Below, in pieces: positions 35,394 to 47,258 of a stretch of 64,000 bases of DNA. Every line of letters starts with the position of its first letter. The first letter of the stretch is position 1. The translations under genes were made by a program, and so were the position numbers. A model generated the notes under the pieces. That model did not search any database. It worked only from the letters and a program-made list of their open reading frames with translations, and was not told the origin of the DNA. Source of the DNA: Prinsepia uniflora (lineage: Eukaryota; Streptophyta; Magnoliopsida; Rosales; Rosaceae); the NCBI GenBank assembly GCA_032719365.1, contig CM064875.1, positions 17,161,816-17,225,815 of the forward strand. The letters are read 5' to 3'.

Positions 35394-38133
35394 TACTACT
35401 AAAAAAATGAGAAAAAAACATGAATTTTATTCGTGTTTTATATTACTAAAGTGCACCAAAACCTATTAATATTTGTGCGGTACAGTATTACCCACGTTGC
35501 AACCACAAAAATAAAGTCAGTGGAGGTTGCAGCTGTGACGACCCGTCCCGAATTATCAGGATTAATTAAGAATTAATGACAGATTAGCGAGACTAATCAG
35601 GGATTAGACGAGGATTAACGGATGAGCACGGCGAAATAACGATTTTAACCCTCGAATGAGCGAATCGTTGACTTTTTGTGTAGGCGGTCAAATGGACTTT
35701 GGACGATGACTATGACATAGTTCGGGACGTCACGAGTTCATAGACAGGTGGCACGCCCGATTCCAACGTTCGAGGAAGAAGTTATAATTTTTGGAAGTTC
35801 GGGGGCATTTTAGTAATTTGGTTGAATAGGAGCAATTAGTTGACTTTTGATCTGGGAGGTCCGATGGCCGAGGGCCGAGGATCGTTATGTAGATCGGGAT
35901 GATACGAATCCGTAGACAGTCGGCACGTCAAATTCGGACGTTCGACGGGAAAGTTACGGTTCAAGGAAGTTCGAACATACTATTGCACGAAGTTCGAGAC
36001 GAATGGACTTTTGTCCTAAGTGGAGCGCAGATATTTGTCACTGGCCCAATGGATGAGTGACAACTGTCCCCCATCCACTGGCCACCCCTTTTCATTCATG
36101 CATATCCCATTCCTCTTCATCGATCATTTTCCATCCACCAAACCCAAACCCGATCAAACCTTCACCCCAAATCCAAACCCTTACCCCATATGAGCTTATT
36201 TGAGGAAGAGGCTGAGGAAGTTGAGGACGGTGGCAGGAGGCGGCTGGACCACCGTGCACTACTGAGAGAAGGTAAGGTGCTTGGTTTTGGTTTGTGGATT
36301 CAATATTTCGATTTGGGCATTATGGACTGTTTTGGATGATTAGGATGAGTTTATTAGGTTGTTAGGAGAGAGTATGGACCGTTTTTGATGGCTGAGAGGG
36401 GCGGTGCTGCCCATGGGGTGATCGGAGAACTTGGACCGAATTTGGAAAGGTTGAACGGATGGGATTTAGATGGTTTTTCTTAGGTTTGATGATTGGAAAT
36501 GGTAGGAAATCATGAAATAGGAAGATTGGGAATGAAAAGGAGAAGATTGGATGAAAATTGAGGGAGAAACCAGGCCGGACCGGTCACGTCGGTCCAGGCG
36601 AACCAGTGAACCAGCTGGACCCGGGTCGACCAAGCTTGAAGAAGACTATAGCCCGGCGCGTGAGGCCCACGCGCAGGGAAGTCCTTGGGCACGTGACATC
36701 ACATGGCGAGGAATCTGGGGAAGGTTCCAACATGTCAAATCATCTGTTCGATGTAACGAACATTTTGGGACTGGTTTCGTGTCAATCGGACATCGTTTCG
36801 ATATAGTTCGGGTTGTTCGAAGGTTTAGGTTCGCGTTTAAAAATAGTTAGAAATTCCAAAGAATTACGGGACTTTAGTGGGGGGTTATTTAAGTAGATAA
36901 TAACCTTATATTACGATTTGGACAGGTTCGGGAATCCCGTAGGCGACGATTGGCCCGGGAAAGGCTTACGGCACGCGTATCGAGGCTCGGCTTCGACGGT
37001 CTGTGAGTGGACCCTTCTTTCGAATTTGATGCATGCATAAATGTTTTATAATTGTTTTAGAATATTTTTTGTGATGCCATGAGTGCATTTGTTTGTGTTA
37101 GCCTAGGATTTACGTATTTACACGTATTTCGAGATTTCTAGTTCTATACGATGCTTATATGAGCTAGGTTTTCAATGAGGGTTTAATGAATTGGTTTTGG
37201 ATTTTCAAATATGAAATTGGGCACGAAACCCATTGATTTACAAACTCTCAGACTTGGAGTCCATTTGATTTGACGAGGAATCAGACCGAGGGTCCATTTG
37301 AGTTATACGATCGGACCGAGGGTCCTGTTGGTTTATGAATCCGGGCTTGAGGCCCATTTGGTTGTAATATCGTGCTGGAGGCCCAGTTAACTGTAGTATC
37401 GGGCTTGAGGCCCTATTTGTTGTGAAATCGGGCTTGAGGCCCCGTTGATTATGGTTTCGGGCTTAGAACCCAGTTATTTGAGATATCGGGCGAGAGACCC
37501 AGTTGATTGTGAAATCGGGCTTGAGTCCCAGTTCGGTTTATGAAATGAGAATTCGGGCATGAGACCCTGTTGAATTGAGGATTTAGGCCGATGATTGTGA
37601 AAGTGGATTTGAATCGGATTCGAGGTGTAACGACCCGTCCCGAATTCCGGGATTAGATTAGTGACTAATCTTGATTAGTGAGGTTGAACGGTGGTTAGTA
37701 GGGCGGAATCGGACAAATTGTGCAAAATGACCGTTTTGCCCCTAGTCGTGGGCAAAATGTTGACTTTTTGATCGGGCGGTCAAACGGACTTTGACCGATG
37801 ACCGTGACGTAGTTCGGGACGTAACGAGTTCATAGACAGGTGGCACGTTCGATTCCGATATTCGTAGAGAAAGTTTTGGAGTTCGGAAGTTGAGGGGTAT
37901 TTCGGTAATTTGGCATGCTTGGGGCCAAATGTTGACTTTTTGACCGGGAGGTCCGATGGGCGAGGGCCAAGGACCGTTACATAGGTATCGTCGATACGAA
38001 TCCAATGACAGGCGGCATGCCGAAATCGGAGATTCGACGACGACGTTATGGTCAAGGAAAAGAACTAATGAACCGAGGCTCGGATTAAAATCATAATATA
38101 ATAGTGAATAGTGACCGTTGACTGTGCACATCC

Positions 38134-38159
38134 GGATGAGTGACAAGTGTCACCCATCC
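38134..38159. promoter_or_regulatory. conserved LTR palindrome (E6 5' LTR)
   Basis: GGATGAGTGACA and TGTCACCCATCC arms around AG; one mismatch. The same site occurs in the E6 3' LTR near 47766. It lies about 500 bp from the LTR start, as in the other families. Confidence 0.5.
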
Positions 38160-38391
38160 CCTAATCTAAGCCCTAAAACCTGATCCATGTCTCCCTACAT
38201 CATCATTACAACCTCATTCTCACCATTAATCTAAACTAATTAATCCCCCTAATTCTCCTTCTGTGTCTTTGAACCCGTGAGCAGCTGAGTGTGAGGGATG
38301 GGGGAATTGGCTGATTTCTTGCAGCAAAATTGGGAGAGTTTAGTGAGTTTGAAGACTGTGTTAACTGAGTGAAACACGGAAGACAGAGTGT

Positions 38392-38412
38392 GGGGGGGGG
38401 GGGGGGGGGGGG
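38392..38412 (+). repeat. 21-G homopolymer
   Basis: Uninterrupted run of 21 G. It lies in the part that is deleted from the E6 3' LTR, so it cannot be checked against the sister copy; the true length may be uncertain. Confidence 0.8.
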
Positions 38413-40180
38413 CTGAAGCAAAAATCGAAAATTGAGTTTGGGAGGGAAATTTGAAATCAAATCATAGGGCCGTGAGGATCGAATTGGAGATTACCTTCAG
38501 CTTCCTGGGAGTGCCACGATCATAATTGTCGAAGAAACGAGAAGAATTGGTGCCGTTTTGGCTCTGAACGAGCTTGGTGACAGAGGAGGAATTTCGAGGT
38601 TGAGTCGTGATCGTGGAGTGTTTAGACGACGGAATTGAGGTGGGGAAACTACTTCTCATGATCCCACGATGCTTCTGGGTTCGTCAATTGAAAGGAAACG
38701 GTCGTGGTTGACGAAACTCCATGGTTGAACAGTGACAGTGTTCGAGCTTGAGTTCATCGGGTTAGAGGTGAGATTGTATGAAATTAATCTTGTAGAAATG
38801 ATCCTTACACTCTCACGATACTCACTGTGTTAATTAATTTGAAAAACAGGGTCGAAATCTATGAACCCGAATCGGAGACCCGTCGAGGATCGATCGAGAG
38901 TCGTGAGGATTTAGACCACGATTCGAGAAATTGAACTTGCAGAACTTAATTAGAGTTGGATTGGAAGGGATCAGTTGAAAGAACGGATCGAATTGAGGTT
39001 AAATTGATTGAGATTGAATCGGGTCTGTTCGCGGGTTTTTCAACCCGTTTACCAGACAAACGGGCGAAGGGGATGACTGTGCTGGTACTGTAGCTGGCGC
39101 GTGGCTTCCATGCGCAGCCGCTTGCGGCGGCGCGTGGGGGTGTGTGAGTGGGAATCTTGAGGTGAGGTCAACATGACTTCTGTCCTATTTAATGTACCGG
39201 ACATTTTGGAATTGGTTTCGTGTCGATCGGACACCGTCTCGATAGTGTTCGGAATGTCCGAAGGTTTTAAATTAAGTTTAAAAATAAGTAAAAATTCGGG
39301 AAAATTACGGAACTTTGATAGGATGTTAATGATGAGGTTAGTGACCCTCTAATGTGATTTGGACAGGATTGGGAGTCCGGGTGATAGTGGTGTGGCCCGG
39401 GAGGGCCGGTGGCACGCGTATCGAGGCATACCGTTAAAACGGTCTGTGAGTGGACTTTGGTTTTATAAATTCTATGCATGCTTAAATGTTTTATATGGAT
39501 TATGGTTGTGATTGTATGATGTTGATTTGGTTGTTGGTAAATTGTACGGTTTCACGTATTTCGAGGCGATTTACGTGCTTGCACGTAAATCGAGGTTTTC
39601 GGTTTTACATGGATTTTCCATATTTATGACTTGGATATAATGTGATGAAATGGTTTTGAAATTGGAAATATGAACTCGGGCTTGAGGCCCACTTGTTTTG
39701 GAAATTTCGGACTTGGAGTCCATTTGAGAATCGGGCCGGGGGCCCAGTTGGTTAATGAAATCGGGCCAGGGGCCCAGTTGATATGAAATCGGGCTGAGAC
39801 CCATTTGAGTTATGTTATCGGGCCAGGGGCCCAGTTGATTTACGAATTCGGGCCGTGGGCCCAGTGGGTTTGTAAGTCGGGCTGCGGGCCCAGTTGGTTT
39901 ATAAATCGGGCCGTGGGCCCAGTGGTTCATAAAATCGGGCATGAGGCCCAGTTGGATAATAAATGTGATTTCGAGTCAGGGACCCTATGTTTAATAATTG
40001 TGATTTTGGGTCAGGGACCCTAAATGGAATTACATGGTTTTATGGAAATTTCGGGCAGGGCCCAATAGTAATGATGTGATAAAAGGATTTAATAAAACTG
40101 TTTTTCCATATACCATCTGGATACAAGGATATATGATGGTCTCCTCCAGATGTCTAGGACACTGGGGAAGTCACGGTGCA

Positions 40181-43100
40181 TGTAACAACCCGTCCCGAGA
40201 ATTGGGATAAGTAGAGTGATTAAGGTGTGATTAGTAAGGTTAATCAAGGGTTAGGTGGTCCCGAGGGGTCCGGGAACCTAGAATGACGATTTTGCCCCTG
40301 GGTCGGGCAGAAATGTTGACTTTTATTTCGGGTGGTCAAATGGGAGTTGACCAGTGACCAGGACGTAGTTAAGGACGTCACGAATCCGTAGGCAGGTGGC
40401 ACGCCCGATTCCGACATCCGAGGAGGAAGTTGTGATGTTCGGAAGATTGAGGGCATAACCGTAATTTGGAAAATTAGGGGGGAAACGTTGACTTTTTATA
40501 CGAACGGGTTTTGGTAAGTTGACCTAAGACCGTTAGATAGATCTCGTCGTCCTGAGTTCGATGACAGGCGGCACGTATTCATCGGACGTACGAGGTGTGA
40601 GTTACGGGTCAAAAACGGTAAGGGTAAAATCGTAATTTGAACTTAAAATGAGGGGTATTTTGGTCTTTTGGTTGTCTGGGGATTTGTGCACAGAGAGGGA
40701 AGATAGAGGGTTGAGATTGAGCCACTTGGGAGAGGAGTTGAGGGATTGGTGACACGTGTAGGAGGTCTGGTTGGTTCTAGTGAGTGCACGGTCCAATTAT
40801 TTGGGGTGCAACCGTGCCGTGTGTGTTGTTCGACCCAGACAGAAACAGAGGGAGGAATTGAGAGAAATTGAGAGACGATGGTGAGTGTTAGTGGGTTTTG
40901 GTAAGTGAGGAGTGATCAGAGGATGGAAGAGTGAACTGGTGAATGTTTGGGGGAGAGAAATCGTGCAAGAACACGGTGGACGGGGCAGTCGGTTTTCAGA
41001 GAAAACAGAGAGGACTTGGACGATTGTGGTGGTGGTGCGGCCGTGTGTTGGTGCAATTGGACTCGTGGAGGTGTCCAGAGGCTGGCGGTGGACGGGAGGA
41101 GCTATTGCCTCACGGCTGAGCTCACGACGACGCCTGGAAGCAGGTAAACTTCATACTTTTTTCTTCGTGCTCTGTTTTGCCGTCGAGTTTCAAGTTGAGA
41201 GTTGTAGCGTTAGGGGTTGAATCGAGGAGTCTAGTGAAGTCTAGGGGACTCAGTTGAGTCCTAGGTAGCTGCTGGTTGTGCTGCCGTGACGGAGGAATGA
41301 ACGGCGGAGCCCAGACGACGGAGAGTACCCTATGTGCTCTGTTTTATCCATTTTGCTCAGTTTGAAAGTCGTGGATTTTGGGTGAGAGTCGACGGTCTTG
41401 GTGAGTTGGGTGAGGTTTAGGACAGTCCTAGGAAGCGTTTTGGGTAGCCACCGTGACGGGGGAAGACCTGGGTGGCCGGAGAAGGAAACAGGGGACTGGT
41501 ACAGGTTTTGTTCGAGCTCGAGTCGACAGGTTAGGGACAGTGTTGAGGTGTTTGAGTGAGGGAACTGGATTGCTTAGGATTGGACGAAGAGGATGGTGAA
41601 GAGAGGGAGGAAAATGGTGCAGGCACGGCGGTGAACCGCTCTCGCCGGTTCAAACAGCAGGCACTGTGTCGAGCCCGGTTTACGCGAGGTTGACGGTGGC
41701 ACTGTAGCTGGCGCGTGGGGCCACGCGCAGCCACTTTGGGCGGCGCGTGGGGGCGCGTGCGGCGGTTCTGGGAGAAACGGTCAACATGACTTTTGGTCTA
41801 GGAGTTGTTGTGAATTCAATGGAGTTGGTTTCGGGTTAATCGGAAGTCATTTGAGTATAGTTCCGTGAGGGTGAATGTGTAGGGTTCCGGGGTTTTAAGT
41901 CTTTGGTCCGGGGATATTTTGAGGGAATTTAGGTGAACCTTCGTAGACGTGTTAGTGACGTAATTTGGCGGTGTTTGACAGGATCGGGATTTCCCGAGGA
42001 AGCCGAGGAACGGGCTGGACGTTCGGGACGCGAGTAGGGCTCAGTACTGTGAGTGGACCTTTTCTCTAAACTCGAGCATGCATAACTGTTTTCTATAATT
42101 GTTTTATGATTTTGATTATGATTCTATGTTTACTGAATATGTTTTGGTTGATTTTACCTAATTGCACGGTTTTCGAGGAAAGATGGTTTCAGCATGTTTT
42201 ACGAGAAAGGCTTGATTCTGATTACGATGCTATGGTTTTGGAAAGATAAATGATTTCAATGATTTTAAGGGATTTTGGAACATGATTTCGATAATAAAGG
42301 TTTTCGGTTTTAGAATCGGATTTCGGAAACGGAATTTGGTTTTAAGATTGGAAAGTGGACTCCGGATTTGGGTTCGGAATGACGGTCTGGATGCCGGGAA
42401 GGGCATCGGACCAGTGATTTCGGATTCGGGTTTGGATGTGGATTTGGTAAGTGGTTTTTAAATGATTTTGGGATTGGATTTGCTGGATCTGGATATTGGG
42501 TTTAAAGACCCGGATATATGTGACGAGGGACCGGCCGGATTGGGTTTAAAGACCCGGATTGAGTTTAAAGACTCGGGAGTTTAAAGACTCGGATATATAT
42601 TGATTTTCCCCCGTAGGCCTTGAGTTTAAAGACTCGGGAGTTTAAAGACTCGGATATGATTAAGGCCTGGATTGAGTTTAAAGACTCGGGAGTTTAAAGA
42701 CTCGGATAGATCCAGCAGATTTGATCGGGAAAATGATGATTTGGTGATTATGGTTTTGATACGGTTTCTGATACCCATGCTATGGTTTCTTATGGTATTT
42801 TATAGTGTTTCTGTTTCTTATGATGTTTATAATGATTATTTTATAAATGTGTTTATAACTGCTGGTTATGCATGTGGTTTCAAAACGGAGGGTAAAAAAC
42901 TCGGTTTTCTTATAAAATGGTTTTTGAACTTTTGTACTTTCTGGTCCACTCACATTTTCTGTTTTAAATTGCCCTCCAGGCTGTGGAGCAAGCGCGGGGT
43001 CTTGACGTCGAGGCAGTGTCCAAGGCATAGAAGTGACGTGAGGGATCCTAGAAGAGTTTAAAGGCTTCTGTGTGCGTGTACTTTCTCGTTTTTTTATTTT

Positions 43101-43277
43101 TCCTTGTAATGTAGTGCTATGCTCTGTAAACGATACGGATTTTGGGATATTTTCTAATTACTCCTGCGTTTGACTGGGTAGTATGTGAGTGAGTTTTACT
43201 TGAGTTTTGCGTCGGGGAGTCAGACGGGAGCGGAATTTACCTCAGGTTTCGGGGTGAAACCGGGGTGGGTCCTGACA
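40181..43277 (+). repeat. S5 solo LTR (3.1 kb)
   Basis: Starts TGTAACAACCCG and ends GGGTCCTGACA. TSD GTGCA is at 40176-40180 and 43278-43282, and the undisturbed site is seen in the E6 3' LTR near 48674. It has a G-box CACGTG at about 40754 where other families have the palindrome. Eight 14-bp dyads lie at 42498-42703: two GGGTTTAAAGACCC and six GAGTTTAAAGACTC. Confidence 0.92.
42049..42979 (+). other. intron-like module of S5
   Basis: GTGAGTGGAC at 42049-42058, exact complement at 42944-42953, then TTTAAATTGCCCTCCAG|GCTG ending at 42979. The downstream 'exon' differs from E6, yet donor, arm and acceptor are kept. Confidence 0.5.
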
Positions 43278-44083
43278 GTGCATTGCCTGCGAGGGGTCAT
43301 TATACGGAGCAGCCAGACCGTATGATAACTCAGGAGCAGGATTGCTATGATTGACGTCAGGGACGTCAGACATCAGGGATGTCAGATATATGGACCCGGA
43401 GAGACCCCGGGCAGCACGTGTAGCTTATGAAACCGTGAGATATGACGTCAGGGACGTCAAGCGTCTGGGACGCTAAGCATCTGGGATGCTGGTGATGGTA
43501 ATGGTAAAATATGGATTAATGGATCTATGAAATGGCTTTTCGGTTGGATATGTGTTATGTGGTAAAAATGGATTATTGGTTATGAAATGGTATGTCGGGT
43601 CGGGGACCCTAAATGGTTTTGGATTTATGGATTTATATTTATGGCTTTGGGCGGTGGCCCACATGGTTTTAATATGTATGGTTGTGGTATTCCACTGTTT
43701 TGGGCTGAGTTCCCACACTTGGTTTTTGGTTAACGGTTTTTGGGCTAAGGCCCTAATGGCTCGGTTGAGCAAACGTTTTGGTTACTGGTTTTTGGTGGCA
43801 TGCATACGTTTTTATTGGAGGGCATAAATGTCTTATAAATGTATTTGGTAAACTTATTGGTTTTTGTCCACTCACAGCTTTTGGTTTTAATGCCCTTCAG
43901 GTTGATTACGGATGCGATTGCAGCAGAGATTGGGACATTGCACACCTCCTCCATCGATCCTTGCGCACTCTGGATGCCCCGTTGGGCAGTGGCTCTTAGT
44001 TATCCCTTGTCTGACACCCCTTGTTGGACGGTAGCAGGGCACATTCCACGGTAATCCCGGGGGGATTGGGATGGGTCCTGTCA

Positions 44084-47000
44084 ACTTGGTATCAGAGCAC
44101 GGTTGCTCTATTTGTGCGCGCAGGTCGAGGGTGTGATGTCTCTTTGGGCTGCAATTCCTTATCAACCTGATAGATAGATTTTGGGTTTGGATAGTGGATG
44201 GAGTGTGATTGGCCCGATACGCCGTGCGTTAATGTGATTCGACCCAAGTGGGGTTGATTGTGATGAACTGGTATTGTGGGACCGTCGGTTCGGTCATATA
44301 ATATTAAATTTTTGTGCTGCTAGGTGCAGCTAGGTTCGGGGAACCTCACGTGAGTAATGGTCTAAAATGTGAACCCTTGTGGTGGTTTCTAGTGTGAGGG
44401 ATGTTGGTTCATCGGAGTTGGCCGATGACCTAGTGGTGGAACCCACGTTGATGGATGGTAGGATTGGATTTGACGTCTATACGATGTCAGGACCGCGGGG
44501 TCGGTCAGGTTGTGGATTTTATATTACGGAAAGTGGTTGGGTTCGGGGGAACCATAGGGTGTGATTGTGGAACCCTAGTATTAAAAAGGTAAACCTTAAT
44601 TGTGGCTAGTGGATGAGAACTTGTGCTGCGACGAGTGGCTGAGGTCATGGATGACCATGTGGATGGCTCTAGTAAGTCTCGTCAGAACTATGGGATTCGA
44701 TCTACGGATACGGTTCTGAGATAAATTATGGAATCCCGTGTTGGATCGGGTATTGGTGTGATGTGTGGATGCGGATCTCGATAGCAATGACAGTTAGTCG
44801 GTAGTCATATGGAGATGACTGGCTATCGAGGGTAATTGGTGTGGTTATAATACTTGGGGATCAGGGGACGTTCGGGGGAACATTCATTTTCCTGATGTGG
44901 ATTGTTAGAATAGTGGTACCCATAGTCGTGAGGTACGGGATCGTCGTTCGGTATGAACGGAGATCCAGGGTTGTCGTATTTGCACACCGTGTGCAAGTAT
45001 GAATGTTTGTGGGTGGTACTTTTGTGCCGATGCTAGTATGGATGCCTGTGTGCTGATACTAGTGTTGTTGATAGTATGTTGGTGCTGGTACTAGCGCTGG
45101 TGCTAGTGTCGGTGATGGTGTTGACGATGAGCCACAAGTTGGGGTGTGACTCCGTCATGATGAACTTATGTTCGGTCTTTGAAATTCGGTAGTGGTTGAG
45201 TGATGGACTGGATGGGATCCAGTTAAGATTGTGATGTGTTGGGATAAGTCCCAATAGTGGTGAGATAACCAGTGATGAGTGGATTAAATGGTATAATTGA
45301 GACTTGAGTAGTCTTGGGATGACGTCCCCTACGTCATGATAATTGGTGGATTTGGGGGAGTTGTTGGCAACTCCAAAATTTTTGTGATTTTATGTTTTTA
45401 AATATCCCTAAAATGTACATGGAAATGATTAAAACTGGAAAAGACAAGGAAAACCATTAGTGGTATAGATGTGGAAATTTGTACTTGAGAACTTGGAAAA
45501 TCGAGTGTTGAACCGGTAAGGTTGGGGTGTGCGAACGAAATAATAACGGATTGATTGTGGACACGAGGTTTTCCAAGTGGTTTGAGGAGGGAGGAAGTCT
45601 AGTGGTTGGACTTGACATCTCGTTGGGAGTAGGTCTGCTTCCAACATGGTTGGAACCTTAGTGTCGAGGAGAGTTGTGATTGGGGTACGAGAGTGGTGCT
45701 CATTTTTGGTGATTGGTATTCCGAAGTCATTGGGGTTGACTTCTTACTTTCTGCCCTGGCAGACGTTGAGTGTAGTTACCAGTACGTTGAGCGTGTATTG
45801 GTTGGTGGGCCCATGTGTATTTGTGGGTCATTAGGAGGAGCTACGTATTCGAAATTAGGTAAACCAGATTTTTCATTTTCTGCTTGGTGGCAGACGATGT
45901 GGTGTCACATGGCGTGGTGAGTGCAGTAAGTTTTGTTGTGTCCACGTAGGATGAGTATTGGCGTCATCATTTTTGGATCATCCTTGGTTTTTCCTAGGTG
46001 GAATGACAAGGGTCGATACAAACTTGGGTGTGTGAGTCGTAAATGACGGGGTTGAACTTCTTTTCGAAGTGGGGCCCGTATGGTATTCTACTCGGGTGAG
46101 TAGGTTTTCAAGGTAGTGGAATTTTGTCAACCTTAGACGTGTGGAGGTTGGATTGGCTTCCTATGAAGTCAATCAAGTGTATTGAACGGGTAACCGATAG
46201 GTTCGGTTTTGGTGTGTCTTGGTAAATGTGAATGAGATTTCGGGATTTGGAATCGAATTTCTGGGTGACGATTCAGGATTCGATTTTGGAACTTGAAAAT
46301 GGATTTCCGGATTTGAATACGGAAAGATTATTCCAATGCTAGCTTACGGAATAATGATTTCGGATTCAGATTTGGAAATGAATTAAAATGTGATGTCTGG
46401 GTTTGGATCGGGATTTCTTACGAAATTGCGGATTCGGATTTGGAATTAGAAATAGATGATGGGTGGAGTTTCATTTTGTCTCATGCTGGATTGGGCAAAT
46501 GGTGCTCCATTGTTGAAACGTGTTTGGCTATGACCTAGGTGGTTGTAGTCTGGTCATTAGATAGATGTGTGTACTCCGTACATGGTTCGAGGTACAATAC
46601 CTTGTAGACTTGTGATGTCTAGTTACGGTATACGGGATATACCCGAGGTGTGTCGGTGAGCGTGTTGGTAGCCGATTGGTTCCGATACCATTGGATTAGT
46701 TGTGGGCCGGACATTACTATGCAATGGGTCATGGTATTTCCTATATGTTTATTTACACACAGGTCGTGTGAAAGGTCGGTAAATGTTTACTAAGTTAAGT
46801 ACGTTGGTGGCATGTGTAGCCACGAGTGAGTCTAGTGTCAGTTTTCGACTGACAACAACTGTGTGGTGACAGATTGTCAGGATTTGTCAACATAGATTGT
46901 TGAGTGGGGTCAGCTGACTCCTAGTGGGAGTGGGAAAGGAATCGTCGAGTTGTTGCGTGAACGAGAGGGTAGTTTGGACAAGTGGTGTCAGGTTCGAAAC

Positions 47001-47258
47001 AAGTAGTTTCAGTCATTCGACGGGGTCGAATGTAGTCGTTGCGTTTTGAGTACTAGTGGTACGTTTGGGTGTAGACAAGTTTTGTCTTATTGGTTGGTGT
47101 ACGGGTGTACACGTGTTACAAGGTCGATTCTACTTTCCATAGGGTGTTTGTGGAATCAGGGTAGTCTAGTTTCGAGAGTGAAACTAATTAAGGAGGGAAG
47201 TACGTTGAGATTAGATCGGTTGGAATTTCGAGGACGAAATTTATTAAGGAGGGAATAT
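44084..47258 (+). mobile_element. E6 internal domain, non-coding
   Basis: It opens with the primer-binding site and closes with two purine-tract copies: GTTTCGAGAGTGAAAC plus GGAGGG (about 47168-47200), then TTTCGAGGACGAAA plus GGAGGGAATAT ending at 47258. Neither strand has a gag or pol frame; the longest ORFs are about 80 codons. Degenerate short repeats of GGTGCTAGTA type are seen at about 45023-45130. The whole stretch parallels the interiors of E1 and E2. Confidence 0.85.
44087..44098 (+). other. E6 primer-binding site
   Basis: Exact TGGTATCAGAGC, complementary to the 3' end of initiator-Met tRNA. Its AGAGC can pair with GCTCT at about 44105-44109. Confidence 0.9.

Larger units (their letters stand above)
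39446..43900 (+). other. intron-like module of E6 5' LTR (contains S5)
   Basis: GTGAGTGGAC at 39446-39455, GTCCACTCAC at 43866-43875, acceptor TGCCCTTCAG|GTTGAT ending at 43900. The dyads GACGTC-AGG-GACGTC (43444-43458), AGCGTC-TGG-GACGCT (43460-43474) and AGCATC-TGG-GATGCT (43476-43490) follow one another with a 0-1 nt gap. Confidence 0.5.
37626..44083 (+). repeat. E6 5' LTR (3.36 kb without S5)
   Basis: Continuous except for S5 at 40181-43277. Contains the palindrome at 38134-38159, a 21-G homopolymer at 38392-38412, the intron-like module 39446-43900 (about 1.35 kb without S5), the GGGCC/GGCCC array at 39670-40060 and the dyad array at 43353-43490. Confidence 0.92.

Noticed and set aside
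44087..44098. tRNA gene
   Set aside because: TGGTATCAGAGC is only the 12-nt primer-binding site next to an LTR; no cloverleaf follows.
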